A stretch of DNA of 64,000 nt from Actinomadura litoris (GCF_009733595.1 NZ_WOFH01000001.1:124001-188000); one strand, 5' to 3'. Positions 1 to 8,368 are shown, counted from the first letter of the stretch. The notes: generated by a model from the letters alone, not told the origin. Made by a program: numbers and translations.

Positions 1-1107
1 CCCCGGACCTTCCGGCGGCGTGCTCACGCCCTCGGTCGTGCCCGTGGTCGGACTCGGGCTTTGACCGGGCTCTTTCGACGGGCCCGGGGCGGGCGTTGCG
101 GACGGCGGCGCGCCGGGGGGCGTCGGCGAAGGGTGCGCCGTCGCGCCCTCCCCCTCCCCTGGGAGCCGGATGTAGAGGGCACCGACCATGGCCGGCACCG
201 CCAGCACCACGGCCGCGAACCCCAGGCGTCGGCGTTTTGCGCCGGGGGGCTCGGGCGGTCGGCGGGGTTCGGTGTCGTCGGGGGCGGGCCGCGGTGTGCG
301 GGAGTCGAGGAGGCGGTCGCTCACCTCGGCCGCGGTGGGGCGTTCGGCGGGGTCCTTGCGCAGGCAGTCGCGGACGACTTCCGCCAGGTCGCCTTCCATT
401 CCGTCCAGGTCCGGTTCCTTGTGGAGGACGGCGAGGGCGACGGCCGAGACGGTGGTGCCGGGAAAGGCTCTGCGGCCGGTGGCCGCGAACACCATCGTGG
501 CCGCCCAGGCGAACATGTCCGCCTCCGGGCCGGCCTTCGCACCGTCGATGTGCTCGGGGGCCATGTAGCCGGGCGTCCCGACGACCTGGCTGCTGGTGAG
601 CGACTGGCTGAGGTCCAGGGCGCGCGAGATGCCGAAGTCGATGACCACGGGGCCGTCGGGGGCGAGCAGGACGTTGCCGGGCTTGAAGTCGCGATGGACC
701 ACCCCGCCCTTGTGGATGGCCGCCAGCGCGGTGATGGTGTTGACCGCCAGCCGTTCGAGTGCGGAGTCGCCGCGCGGCCCCGCGTCCTTCACGGAGGCCA
801 GCAGGGAGGGGCCGTCGACGAATTCGCTGGCGATGTAGGGCTGACCGTTGATCGTTCCGCTGTCGAGGACCTGTGCCGTGCAGAAGGGGGCGACCCGTTT
901 GGCGATCTCGACCTCGGCCAGAAAGCGGGTGCGCGCCGTTTCCTGGGTGATCAGGTGGGGGTGCAGGAGTTTGATCGCGGCGCGCCGCCCCCGCTCGTCC
1001 AGCCCCAGGTAAACGGTGCCCTGGCCGCCGACGCCGAGGCGCCCCCGCAGCTCGTACCCGCCGATGGCCTCGGGGTCGGTGGGCAAGAGCGGCGTCACCT
1101 CGGGCAC
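1..1107 (-). CDS. Membrane Ser/Thr protein kinase (C-terminus beyond window)
   Basis: The protein carries a eukaryotic-type kinase domain at its N-terminus: a glycine-rich loop (GRLGVGGQGTVY), the VAIK-type lysine in RRAAIKLL, the catalytic loop HRDFKPGN, the DFG-type motif VIDFGIS and GTPGYMAPE in the activation segment. After about residue 270 come a proline-rich juxtamembrane stretch, a basic KRRR, one membrane helix (FAAVVLAVPAMVGALYI) and a Pro/Ser/Thr-rich outer segment that runs off the left edge. No PASTA repeat is visible in the part present. The GTG at 1107 is chosen because GGAGGA lies just upstream. It should phosphorylate Ser/Thr on cytoplasmic targets; its substrates and ligand cannot be read. 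It stands alone, without neighbouring partners on the same strand. Confidence 0.9.
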   Translation of the reverse strand, partial: MPEVTPLLPTDPEAIGGYELRGRLGVGGQGTVYLGLDERGRRAAIKLLHPHLITQETARTRFLAEVEIAKRVAPFCTAQVLDSGTINGQPYIASEFVDGPSLLASVKDAGPRGDSALERLAVNTITALAAIHKGGVVHRDFKPGNVLLAPDGPVVIDFGISRALDLSQSLTSSQVVGTPGYMAPEHIDGAKAGPEADMFAWAATMVFAATGRRAFPGTTVSAVALAVLHKEPDLDGMEGDLAEVVRDCLRKDPAERPTAAEVSDRLLDSRTPRPAPDDTEPRRPPEPPGAKRRRLGFAAVVLAVPAMVGALYIRLPGEGEGATAHPSPTPPGAPPSATPAPGPSKEPGQSPSPTTGTTEGVSTPPEGPG

Positions 1108-1398
1108 GCGTCCTCCAAATGCACGGATCCCATGATCTTAGGAATCGCCGATAGATCATGGAGTGATTCGGGGCGATCAAGTCCCTTGGTGCGTCCCGCC
1201 CCCGACCTGCGCGGCTTGTCGTGGCCGCGCGCAATCGGCGGCCGCCAAGCCCCGACATGTCTATCGGACCCGATCACCGATCGGCAAGGGACCCCTACCG
1301 CGCCGCCACCACTCCGCGCATTCGGACTGTTGACACAGGCCCTATTGCTCGGAATCGCCGAATGGTGCGGGCCGGCGCCCGCCCGCCGCCGGACACGG

Positions 1399-2208
1399 TC
1401 ACCCGAGGAATTCCCGCAGCGAACGCGGTTTGCGGCCCAGGATGTCGGCCACGGTCGTGGTCGTGCCCGCCCACCGGCCGTCCCCGATCTGCGCCATCAG
1501 CTCGGCCAGGTCACGGGCCGCCGGGGCGGGCATGCCGCGCTGCTCCAGGTGCACGGCGGCCTCCTGCACCGTCAGGTCCACGTACCGGACGGCCCGGCCG
1601 AGCGCCCGGGTGAGCTCGGCGGCGATCTCGTCGTGCGTGGGCGCGGCTGGTCCGGTGAGATCGTAGGTGGCACCGGGCCCGACGGGTCGCGTGAGCAGCG
1701 CGGCCGCGACCGCCGCGATGTCGCGCGCGTCGATGTAGCCGACGCCGCCCCGGCCGTACGCGCCGACGATCCGCCCCTCCTCGTCGACGTCGCCCGCGAG
1801 GTTCTGCATGAAACCGACGGGTGCCAGGATCGCCCACGGCACCCCCGACGCCCTGAGGTGCTCGTCGACCTGGCCGTGCATGCCGAACCCGAGCAGGCTG
1901 CCCGACGTCACGCCGAGCACGGACACGGTCACGACCTGGGCCACGTCCGCGGCCGCCGCGCGGTCGATGACGGCCTTGTGCGCCCGCGCGAAACCCGGCC
2001 ACTGCGAGCTGTTGAGGAAGAGCCGGTCGCCCGGTTCGAGCGGGATGCTCTCCGGCCGCTCCAGGTCGCCGACCACGTAGTCGCATCCGAGCTTGTCGGC
2101 CAGTTCCTCGCCCTGCTCCGCGCGCCGCACCACGGCTCGCGCCGCGCCGCCGAGCTCCGCGACCAGCGCGCGTCCGATCGTGCCCGTCGCACCCGTCACC
2201 ACGATCAT
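1399..2208 (-). CDS. NmrA-like NAD(P)-binding reductase (atypical SDR)
   Basis: A 269-residue protein beginning MIVVTGATGTIGRALV, which holds the GxxGxxG dinucleotide-binding motif of atypical short-chain dehydrogenases. It lacks the classical YxxxK active site in the usual place and matches the NmrA/NAD(P)H azoreductase-like group, which either reduce quinone-like substrates or act as redox sensors. The start ATG has GAGGGG six bases upstream. It diverges from a TetR-family gene (2285) over a 76-bp gap with a palindrome, so it is probably the TetR target. The true substrate is unknown. Confidence 0.82.
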   Translation of the reverse strand: MIVVTGATGTIGRALVAELGGAARAVVRRAEQGEELADKLGCDYVVGDLERPESIPLEPGDRLFLNSSQWPGFARAHKAVIDRAAAADVAQVVTVSVLGVTSGSLLGFGMHGQVDEHLRASGVPWAILAPVGFMQNLAGDVDEEGRIVGAYGRGGVGYIDARDIAAVAAALLTRPVGPGATYDLTGPAAPTHDEIAAELTRALGRAVRYVDLTVQEAAVHLEQRGMPAPAARDLAELMAQIGDGRWAGTTTTVADILGRKPRSLREFLG

Positions 2209-2234
2209 CGCGTTCCCCTCAAGTGGAATGTTGG

Positions 2235-2259
2235 CTTCCGATTATATAATAAGCGGAAG
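2235..2259. promoter_or_regulatory. TetR-type operator overlapping a two-way -10 element
   Basis: An 11-3-11 inverted repeat with one mismatch (arms CTTCCGATTAT and ATAAGCGGAAG) lies between the divergent NmrA-like and TetR genes. Its AT-rich centre ATTATATAAT is self-complementary and gives a TATAAT on both strands, so a repressor bound here would cover both promoters. This is seen in sequence; the binding protein is inferred to be the adjacent TetR. Confidence 0.7.
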
Positions 2260-2284
2260 GTCATCGTCCAGTTGAAGGAGAGCC

Positions 2285-2794
2285 ATGCGCGCCGACGCCC
2301 GTCGCAATCGGGACAGGATTCTGGAGGCGGCGCGCGGGGCGGTCGCCGAGCGCGGCCCGGACGCCCCGATGGAGCTGATCGCCCAACGGGCCGGGGTCGG
2401 CGTCGGCACGCTCTACCGCCGCTTCCCCGACCGCGCCGCGCTGCTCGCCGCGCTGGCGGAGCAGTACGTCCACGAGCTGATCGACGCCGTCGACCGCGCC
2501 GTGGCGGCCGAGCCCGGCGCGTGGGCGGCGGTCCGCGCGTTCATCGTGTACGGGGTGGAGAAGGGGCGCGGCGCCGTCGCCACCGCGCTGGCCGGGACCT
2601 CCGCGCCGCAGGCCAGGCGGGCACTGGTGCGGCGGCTGGACGAACTCGTGCGGCAGGCGCAGGCGGACGGCGCGATGCGCGCGGACGTCGGCACCGGCGA
2701 CCTCATGGAGCTGCTCGGCGCGTTCGCCTGCCACCCCGGCGTCATCCCCGAGCGCTTCCTGCCCGTCCTGCTGGACGGTCTCGAACGGCGGTAG
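2285..2794 (+). CDS. TetR-family transcriptional regulator
   Basis: A 169-residue protein with a TetR N-terminal HTH (about residues 8-55: RDRILEAARGAVAERG, then MELIAQRAGVGVGTLYRRFPDR) and a helical ligand-binding C-terminal domain. The start is supported by GAAGGAGAG upstream. It is divergent from the NmrA-like reductase and separated from it by a palindrome, the usual layout of a local repressor controlling itself and one redox enzyme. The ligand is unknown. Confidence 0.9.
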   Translation: MRADARRNRDRILEAARGAVAERGPDAPMELIAQRAGVGVGTLYRRFPDRAALLAALAEQYVHELIDAVDRAVAAEPGAWAAVRAFIVYGVEKGRGAVATALAGTSAPQARRALVRRLDELVRQAQADGAMRADVGTGDLMELLGAFACHPGVIPERFLPVLLDGLERR

Positions 2795-2815
2795 CCCCGC
2801 CGCCCCGGCGAGAAG

Positions 2816-2854
2816 GGCCGGTCGGGCGCGCCGCGCGCTCGCGCTCGACCGGCC
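2816..2854. terminator. Bidirectional hairpin between convergent genes
   Basis: Nine-bp perfect stem (GGCCGGTCG at 2816-2824, CGACCGGCC at 2846-2854) between the convergent tetR and SapA-like genes. It has no U-run, as is common in high-GC actinobacteria. Confidence 0.55.
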
Positions 2855-2863
2855 GGGATCAGG

Positions 2864-3274
2864 TCAGCGGCAGGGCTGGTTGCTGTTGTTGTACTCGCCG
2901 TAGCCGCCGCCCCAGTTGACGCAGGTGCCCGTCACCTTCACCGGGCCGGCGTACTCCCTGTAGCGGCCGACGTCGCTGTCCGCCCCGCCGGGGCGGGCGT
3001 CGATCCAGACGCCGATCTTGACGTTGTTGCCGACGGCCTTGCCCAGCTTGAAGGTCGCGGCGCAGGCGTGCGAGCCGTCGGAGCGGTAGAACCGGATCTG
3101 GGCCTCGCTCGACTCGCCGACGGGGAGCGTGCCGCGGAGCGTGTAGCCGCTGCCGCACGGGTTGGCGGCGGCCACCGACGCGGTGCTCGCGTTCGCGGTC
3201 CCGGACGTGGCCAGCGGCACCGCGACGGTCGCGGCGACGCCCACCAGGGCCGCCGCGCGCTTGATCTTCCGCAT
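2864..3274 (-). CDS. Secreted spore-associated-protein-A-like protein
   Basis: A 136-residue protein that starts MRKIKRAAALVGVAATVAVP and continues to a cleavable Sec signal ending near ANA, followed by a compact mature domain of about 105 residues. That domain has four cysteines (CGSGY, HACAATF, TGTCVNW and QPCR at the end) that could form two disulfides. Length, signal and cysteine spacing resemble spore-associated protein A of streptomycetes, whose function is unclear. The ATG at 3274 is chosen because it follows GAGGAGAC and opens directly with the signal peptide; a start 14 codons earlier is open but would precede the signal with a charged tail. The gene is single and minus-oriented, with a direct repeat upstream. 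Confidence 0.75.
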   Translation of the reverse strand: MRKIKRAAALVGVAATVAVPLATSGTANASTASVAAANPCGSGYTLRGTLPVGESSEAQIRFYRSDGSHACAATFKLGKAVGNNVKIGVWIDARPGGADSDVGRYREYAGPVKVTGTCVNWGGGYGEYNNSNQPCR

Positions 3275-3581
3275 GTCTCCTCGCTTCCTCCGCGGCCCTC
3301 GCCGCGGAGCACCCACACAAGATCAACAACGTGGCGGGCAACGCCCCGGTGAACAACCTGAAGATGATCTTGAAATGAACAGATGATCTTGAAAGGGCCG
3401 GGAGGAGGCGCATCGTCGCAGGTCAGCGCGCAAGTGCTGGGACGGGCGAAACACCTCGCGCCGAGCCGACGGCCCGCCGCGACCGCGCGGGCGGCCCCGC
3501 CGGCGCGGTGCGCGGCCGCCGCCGTAACCGTCGAGGCGGATCCCGTTCACCTTCCTGGGATACCGCCCAGGCGGGATCGGG
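3275..3581. other. Intergenic region upstream of the SapA-like gene
   Basis: No convincing gene. It should hold the promoter of the minus-strand secreted-protein gene. The one distinct structure is the 14-bp direct repeat listed separately; the part from about 3400 to 3581 is GC-rich without clear signals. Confidence 0.5.
3362..3394. repeat. Two 14-bp direct repeats, 19 bp apart
   Basis: AGATGATCTTGAAA occurs exactly at 3362-3375 and 3381-3394, about 90-120 bp upstream of the SapA-like start. A 19-bp phase places both copies on nearly the same helix face two turns apart, which fits tandem binding of a regulator dimer. Confidence 0.6.
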
Positions 3582-4262
3582 CTACGGGAGCCGCCAGAAC
3601 GGGCCGGTGAGGCCGCACTCGTCGAGGAGCCGCTGGTTGTGCTCCCGGCTGTGCGGCTGGAACCCGGGATCGAGGCGGTCGCCGTACCACGGGCCCGCCA
3701 GGCGCCACACGGTCGCCGCCTCGGCGATGTAGCCGCCGCCCGGCGCGTTGTCCGCCGTCCACCGCTCGGCGTGGCCGCGGTCGCAGAACGTCCGGATCAT
3801 CGTGCAGGTGGCGACCACGTCGTCCCACCATTCCCCGGCGGGCCGGGGGAAGCGGACGGCCAGTTCCGCCGGAGGCGGGAGTCGCGGGCCCGCCTGGTAC
3901 GCGATCGGGGTTCCGCACTGCGGGCACGCCGTGTCGATGCGGACGTCCAGGTCGAGGGCGGCGCTGATGCCGAAGGAGTCCCAGGCGCAGCCGCCCCACC
4001 AGCGCCGGTCGTCATGCCCGTCCAGCGGTGTCACGACGAACGCCATCGGCGCCGCCGTGAACGGGTGGGCCATCCGCACCGCGTCCCCGTCGGCCGTCAG
4101 GACCAGGGCGTGGGCCTCCGCCAGCTCATGCAGGATCTTCTGTGTCGCTTCGGTGGTGCTCCGCGTCCTGCGCGCCAGTTCCGCCACCGACGGCGCCCGC
4201 CCCTCCGACGCGAGCGTCTCGTAGACGAGGTCGCGCACTCTCCGCGAATCCGGTGTGTTCAC
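3582..4262 (-). CDS. merB: MerB-type alkylmercury lyase homologue
   Basis: A 226-residue protein with the MerB layout: an N-terminal winged-helix-like region (about 1-65) and the lyase core. The MerB catalytic residues, known from plasmid R831b as Cys96, Asp99 and Cys159, match Cys92 and Asp95 in GCAWDSFGI and Cys160 in RTFCDRGH with the same spacing. An extra CPQC (113-116) is present. MerB protonolyses C-Hg bonds in the cytoplasm and hands Hg(II) to MerA. No merA, merP/T or mercury MerR gene is adjacent, so a role in mercury resistance is not shown; many chromosomal actinobacterial homologues are uncharacterised. The fold and residues are clear; the substrate is uncertain. Confidence 0.8.
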   Translation of the reverse strand: MNTPDSRRVRDLVYETLASEGRAPSVAELARRTRSTTEATQKILHELAEAHALVLTADGDAVRMAHPFTAAPMAFVVTPLDGHDDRRWWGGCAWDSFGISAALDLDVRIDTACPQCGTPIAYQAGPRLPPPAELAVRFPRPAGEWWDDVVATCTMIRTFCDRGHAERWTADNAPGGGYIAEAATVWRLAGPWYGDRLDPGFQPHSREHNQRLLDECGLTGPFWRLP

Positions 4263-4328
4263 AGATGTCCCCCTTGTGTCCGAACTCTCACCCTATTCGG
4301 GCACGGCCGGAGAGGAGGGAGGAGGACT

Positions 4329-5129
4329 TCAGGGCTTGCGGGCCACGCCGCCCCACATGCCCGTCTTGATGGGTGCCGGAGGCGATTCCGGACGCCATTC
4401 CTGGACGGCGACCACACCGGGTTCGAGCAGGTCAAGGCCGGTGAAGAAGCGGCCGACGCCCTCGCGGGTCCGGAAGGTGACCCGGTAGCCCATCGCGTCG
4501 GTGAGGGCCTTCTCGGCGGCCGCCATCTGGTCGGGCAACTGGTCGATCCCCGGATGGGTGACCGCGAGGAAGCTGCCCGGCGCCAGGGCGCCCATCAGCG
4601 TCCGGACGAGCGCGCCCGGCTCCTCCTCGTCCGGCACGCAATGCAGGATCGCTATCAGCAGCAGGCCGATCGGACGCGTGAAGTCGAGCAGTTCGGCCGC
4701 GCCTTCCAGAATCCGCCCGGTGTCGCGCAGGTCCGCGTCGATGAAAGAGGTGGGCGCGGTCACGCCGGACAGCAGCGCCCGCGCATGGGTCAGCACAATG
4801 GGGTCGTTGTCGACGTAGACGACCCGGCTTTCCGGGCTGGCCGCCTGCGCGATCAGATGCGTGTTGTCGGCGGTGGGAATTCCGGTGCCGATATCGAGGA
4901 ACTGGGTGACGCCCTCCCCCACCATGAACCGGACCGCGCGACTGAGGAAGGCCCGGTTCGCGGTCACCCCCGGTTTGACCGTCGGTGTCGCCGCGATCAC
5001 CTGCTCGGCGGCGGCGCGGTCGACCGCGAAGTTGTCCTTGCCGCCGAGCCAGTAATCGTAGATCCGCGCGATGTGCGGGGTGTGGACATCGATTCCCCGG
5101 GGCGCGATGGTCTCGTCGTCGGCGGCCAT
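4329..5129 (-). CDS. DUF574 SAM-dependent methyltransferase
   Basis: A 266-residue protein of the actinobacteria-specific S-adenosyl methyltransferase family (Methyltransf_19, formerly DUF574). Diagnostic parts are HIARIYDYWLGGKDNF near residue 20, the SAM-binding FLDIGTGIPT near residue 78, VVYVDNDPIVL, and the C-terminal VARKP. The family is large in actinomycetes, its methyl acceptor is unknown, and members often sit near XRE/DUF397 regulators. A second copy lies at 10,185-10,976. It has its own start, with no operon partner within 60 bp. Confidence 0.88.
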   Translation of the reverse strand: MAADDETIAPRGIDVHTPHIARIYDYWLGGKDNFAVDRAAAEQVIAATPTVKPGVTANRAFLSRAVRFMVGEGVTQFLDIGTGIPTADNTHLIAQAASPESRVVYVDNDPIVLTHARALLSGVTAPTSFIDADLRDTGRILEGAAELLDFTRPIGLLLIAILHCVPDEEEPGALVRTLMGALAPGSFLAVTHPGIDQLPDQMAAAEKALTDAMGYRVTFRTREGVGRFFTGLDLLEPGVVAVQEWRPESPPAPIKTGMWGGVARKP

Positions 5130-5219
5130 CGGGCCAGGCTAGCCCGAACCATCGAGGGCGATCACCTTTCACGCTATTGACGCCATCCAAAACCCATCGG
5201 CCTGTCCCCCCGAAAAACG

Positions 5220-6122
5220 TCATCGCAGGGCGGCTCTGAGTTCCTCTTCCGTCGGCGGATCGGCCCCGGGACGCGCACAGGTAATGGCGGCGGACGCCAG
5301 CGCGGCGGCGAGCGGGCCCGACAGCGGCGACTCGCCGCCGTTGTCGAGGTCGGCGCGCCGCGCGGGGTCGAGCAGCCCGCCGTCCAGCAGCGCCGACACC
5401 AGGCCCGACATGAACGCGTCCCCCGCGCCCACGGTGTCGACGACCTCGACCGGCGGGGCGGGGCGCTCGACCCGGCCGGACGCGGTGACGGCGACGCAGC
5501 CGCGCGGCCCCCGGGTGACGACCACGAGCGCGGGCCCGAGAGCGCGCCACCGGTGCGCGACCTCCACGGGATCGGCGCCGGGGTAGAGCCAGCCGAGGTC
5601 CTCGTCGCTGGCCTTGACCACGTCGCTGAGGGCGACCTGCCGCTCGACCCGCCGCCGCTCGGACGCGGGGTCGCCGAGCAGCGCCGGTCTGATGTTCGGG
5701 TCGTAGCAGACCGCGGGCGCCCCGGCCATCGCCGCCTCGACGGGCCCCTCCGCGAGCGCCGCCGCCAGCGATCCGGTGCACAGGACGGCCGCGTCCGGCG
5801 GGATCTCGGGCGTTCCGGGCGTCCAGGAAAGCGCGAAGTCATAGGACGGGACCCCCGCGCCGTCGACCGACACGACCGCGAGCGAGGTGAACGGGGCGCG
5901 ACGCACATCCGGTGTCACGCCGGAGGCGGCCAGGTGCGCGGTGACGAGGCGGCCGAACGCGTCGTCGCCGAGGCCGGTCACCAGCGTGACGGCCTTGCCG
6001 AGCCGTCCGAGCCCGACGGCGACGTTGGCGGGGCTGCCGCCGGGGTCGGCCCGGTACCGGCGTCCGCCGGGCTCCCCGACCAGGTCGACCAGCGCCTCGC
6101 CGAACACCAGGATCCGGGCCAT
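5220..6122 (-). CDS. PfkB-family carbohydrate kinase (fructokinase-like)
   Basis: A 300-residue ribokinase-fold enzyme. The N-terminal PfkB signature is GGSPANVAVGLGRLG, and the C-terminal one DTVGAGDAFMSGL holds the catalytic Asp and the anion hole; EALVDLVG near the start binds the sugar. It should transfer phosphate from ATP to a sugar, probably fructose by overall similarity, in the cytoplasm. The ATG at 6122 follows GAGGGGG; an earlier in-frame start lacks this. It begins 10 bp after the MFS gene stop and is probably co-transcribed with it, which makes it part of the HxlR-controlled unit. Confidence 0.85.
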   Translation of the reverse strand: MARILVFGEALVDLVGEPGGRRYRADPGGSPANVAVGLGRLGKAVTLVTGLGDDAFGRLVTAHLAASGVTPDVRRAPFTSLAVVSVDGAGVPSYDFALSWTPGTPEIPPDAAVLCTGSLAAALAEGPVEAAMAGAPAVCYDPNIRPALLGDPASERRRVERQVALSDVVKASDEDLGWLYPGADPVEVAHRWRALGPALVVVTRGPRGCVAVTASGRVERPAPPVEVVDTVGAGDAFMSGLVSALLDGGLLDPARRADLDNGGESPLSGPLAAALASAAITCARPGADPPTEEELRAALR

Positions 6123-6132
6123 CGCGTCCCCC

Positions 6133-7323
6133 TCAGGTGAGCACCTTGCGCGCCTCGACATTCTCCCGGGTGACCTCCGCCGCGCGCCCGCCGAACGCCC
6201 AGGTGACGAGCGCGCCCAGGGCGAGCGCGGCGCCGAGCACGGTCGGCCCCGTCCAGCCGAAGGCGCCGAACAGGCCCGTGGTCGCCGCCGCTCCCGCCGC
6301 GGACCCGAGAGAGTAGAACACCATGTAGCCGCCGACGGTCGAACTCGTGCGGTCGGCGTAGGCGGTGGTCAGCGTGTGCTGGTTGCTCACATGCACCGCC
6401 TGGACGGCGAAGTCGAGCACGATCACGCCGACGACCAGCAGCGGCAGCGACCAGGAGAGCTGCCCGATCGCGACCCACGAGACGATCAGCAGCACGAGCG
6501 CGGCGCCGGTGACCCGGCGCGCGTACCCGGCGTCGCCCCACCGTCCGGACCGGGCGGCCCCGAGCGCGCCGGCGAGCCCGGCGACCCCGAACAGGCCGAT
6601 CTGCGCCTCGCTGAGGTGCCACGGGGCCCCGGCCAGCGGCAGCGCCATGCCGCTCCACAGCGTGCCGAACGAGGCGAACAGGAAGAACGCGATCAGCCCC
6701 CGGCTGAGGAACACCGGCTGGGCGAACAGCCCGCCGAAGGAGCGGAGGACCTGCCCGTACCGCGCCGCGTCCGGCCGGACGTCCGCGGGCAGAAGGGCGA
6801 GTGTCAGCAGCGCGAGCAGACCGGCCAGCACCGCCAGCACCACGTAGATGCTGCGCCATCCCCACACGTCCGCGAGCACTCCCGCGACGACCCGCGCGCC
6901 GAGGATGCCGATCACCACGCCCGAGGTCACGATGCCGAGGTTGCGCCCGCGCTCGGCGGACGGCGAGACCGACGCCGTGTAGGCGACGGCGGTCTGCACG
7001 ACCACGGCGAACACGCCCGCGACGGCCAGCCCCGCGAACGCCGCCCAGGCGCCCGGCGCCGCGGCGGTGATCGCCATCCCCACGGCCACCAGCGCGAGAT
7101 GCCCGGCGATCAGCCGCCTGCGGTCGAGCATGTCGCCGAGCGGCACCAGCAGCGCCAGCCCGGCCAGGTAGCCGAGCTGCCCGGCGGCCACGAACCAGCC
7201 GACCGAGCCGACGGAGACGCCCAGGTCACGCCCCATCGGCGCCAGCACCGGCTGCCCCGCGTACACGCTCGCCACCGCGACACCGCACACGACCGCCAGC
7301 AGCAGCCTCGTCCTCCAGAGCAC
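6133..7323 (-). CDS. MFS transporter, drug-efflux type (DHA1-like)
   Basis: A 396-residue integral membrane protein with 12 predicted helices in two six-helix bundles. The loop between helices 2 and 3 reads PLGDMLDRRRLIAGH, matching the MFS signature GxLxDRxGRR. It resembles proton-driven efflux pumps of the YnfM/DHA1 group. The GTG at 7323 is preferred because GGGAGG lies 8-9 bases before it; an ATG eleven codons earlier would lie inside the regulator-site repeat. It is divergent from an HxlR regulator, the usual partner of such exporters, and is followed by a sugar kinase. Confidence 0.85.
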   Translation of the reverse strand: MLWRTRLLLAVVCGVAVASVYAGQPVLAPMGRDLGVSVGSVGWFVAAGQLGYLAGLALLVPLGDMLDRRRLIAGHLALVAVGMAITAAAPGAWAAFAGLAVAGVFAVVVQTAVAYTASVSPSAERGRNLGIVTSGVVIGILGARVVAGVLADVWGWRSIYVVLAVLAGLLALLTLALLPADVRPDAARYGQVLRSFGGLFAQPVFLSRGLIAFFLFASFGTLWSGMALPLAGAPWHLSEAQIGLFGVAGLAGALGAARSGRWGDAGYARRVTGAALVLLIVSWVAIGQLSWSLPLLVVGVIVLDFAVQAVHVSNQHTLTTAYADRTSSTVGGYMVFYSLGSAAGAAATTGLFGAFGWTGPTVLGAALALGALVTWAFGGRAAEVTRENVEARKVLT

Positions 7324-7342
7324 CGACCCCACCTCCCAATCA

Positions 7343-7395
7343 GTTTCATTTTGCAACCAAGCCGACCCTAGGTCAGAATGGTTTCAATACGCAAC
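7343..7395. promoter_or_regulatory. Paired HxlR operator-like half-palindromes
   Basis: Two 15-bp elements, GTTTCATTTTGCAAC (7343-7357) and GTTTCAATACGCAAC (7381-7395), share 11 bases and a 38-bp phase. Each is itself a partial palindrome (GTTnCA...TGnAAC). They flank the divergent start region of the MFS and hxlR genes, so binding by the HxlR protein is the simple reading. Confidence 0.6.
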
Positions 7396-7409
7396 TCTTG
7401 GGAGGCGCG

Positions 7410-7844
7410 ATGGAACGCGACTGGACGGACCCGACCTGCCCGGTCGCCCGCACGCTCGACCTGGTCGGCGACCGGTGGAGCCTGCTCATCGTCCGCGACG
7501 CGATGGACGGCGCCCGCTCCTTCACCGACTTCCAGCAGCGCACCGGGATCGCCCGCAACATCCTCACCGACCGGCTCCGCAAGCTCACCGCGCACGGCCT
7601 GCTCGCGCAGGTGGAGGCCGCCACGGGCAGGCGCAGGCTCTACACGCTCACCGACGCGGGCAAGGCCCTCTTCCCCGTGATCGTCACGCTGCGCCAGTGG
7701 GGCGAGCACCACGCCTTCGAGCCGGACGAGACCCACTCGATCCTGGTCGACACGGGCGGCGCGCCCGTCCCCGCGCTCCTCCCCGCGACACCGGACGGAG
7801 CCCCCCTGACCAGCGACACCACCTCGGTTCGACGCCCCGCCTGA
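7410..7844 (+). CDS. HxlR-family winged-helix regulator
   Basis: A 144-residue protein with the HxlR domain: CPVARTLDLVGDRWSLLIVRDAM at the start (the family cysteine is in CPVAR), then SFTDFQQRTGIARNILTDRLRKL as recognition helix and a wing with GRRRLYTLTDAG. ATG 7410 follows GGGAGG. HxlR proteins bind DNA as dimers and often sense thiol-reactive or redox signals through the conserved cysteine. It diverges from the MFS exporter over two repeated operator-like elements and converges with a MarR gene 14 bp downstream. Confidence 0.9.
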   Translation: MERDWTDPTCPVARTLDLVGDRWSLLIVRDAMDGARSFTDFQQRTGIARNILTDRLRKLTAHGLLAQVEAATGRRRLYTLTDAGKALFPVIVTLRQWGEHHAFEPDETHSILVDTGGAPVPALLPATPDGAPLTSDTTSVRRPA

Positions 7845-7858
7845 CGTCCGGCCGGAGC

Positions 7859-8308
7859 TCAGAACTCCAGGAGCTTGCCGACGAGGGTTGCGAGCCGGGC
7901 GCGTTCGTCGGGGGTGAGGGGGGCGAGGACCTCGTCCAGATAGGACGGGACGGTGCGCTCGGCCTCCGCGAGGCGCTCACGGCCCTCGCCGGTGATCGTG
8001 ACGGCGTAGGAGCGGCGGTCGTCGGGGTTGCGTTCGCGGCGGACGAAGCCGGACCCCTCCAGGTCGTCGCAGACGTTCACCATCACGCTGCGGTCGATCC
8101 GCAGCTCCTCGGCCAGCACCTGCTGGGAGCAGGGGCCGACGGCGTCGAGCATCTTCAGCACCAGGTGCTGGCCGACGCCGAGGCCGTGCAGGCCGGCGTG
8201 GGCGTCGGCGGCGCGGGCCAGGTAGGCCGAGGCGCGGCACAGCGCGATGTCGGGGCGCTCGGCCGCCAGCGTCGGGAAGTACGCCGGACGGGCGGTCTTG
8301 GACGGCAT
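7859..8308 (-). CDS. MarR-family regulator
   Basis: A 149-residue winged-helix protein with the MarR pattern: LGVGQHLVLKMLDAVGPCSQQVLAEELRIDRSVMVNVCDDLEGSGFVRR, then the wing NPDDRRSYAVTITGEG. The ATG at 8308 follows AGGAGAG; longer forms have no ribosome site. It is divergent from the nitroreductase gene at 8445 and likely represses it, releasing on a phenolic or quinone-like ligand as many MarR proteins do. The ligand is not readable. Confidence 0.87.
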   Translation of the reverse strand: MPSKTARPAYFPTLAAERPDIALCRASAYLARAADAHAGLHGLGVGQHLVLKMLDAVGPCSQQVLAEELRIDRSVMVNVCDDLEGSGFVRRERNPDDRRSYAVTITGEGRERLAEAERTVPSYLDEVLAPLTPDERARLATLVGKLLEF

Positions 8309-8368
8309 GGCTCTCCTGCTTCTGTCGGCCCGCCTGAGGCTACCAGAAACCGTCTGCCATCTGATTGT

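Noticed and set aside
61..2919. A 952-codon open frame on the plus strand
   Set aside because: It runs antisense to the kinase and NmrA-like genes and out of frame through the TetR gene; composition is low-complexity and no start signal exists.
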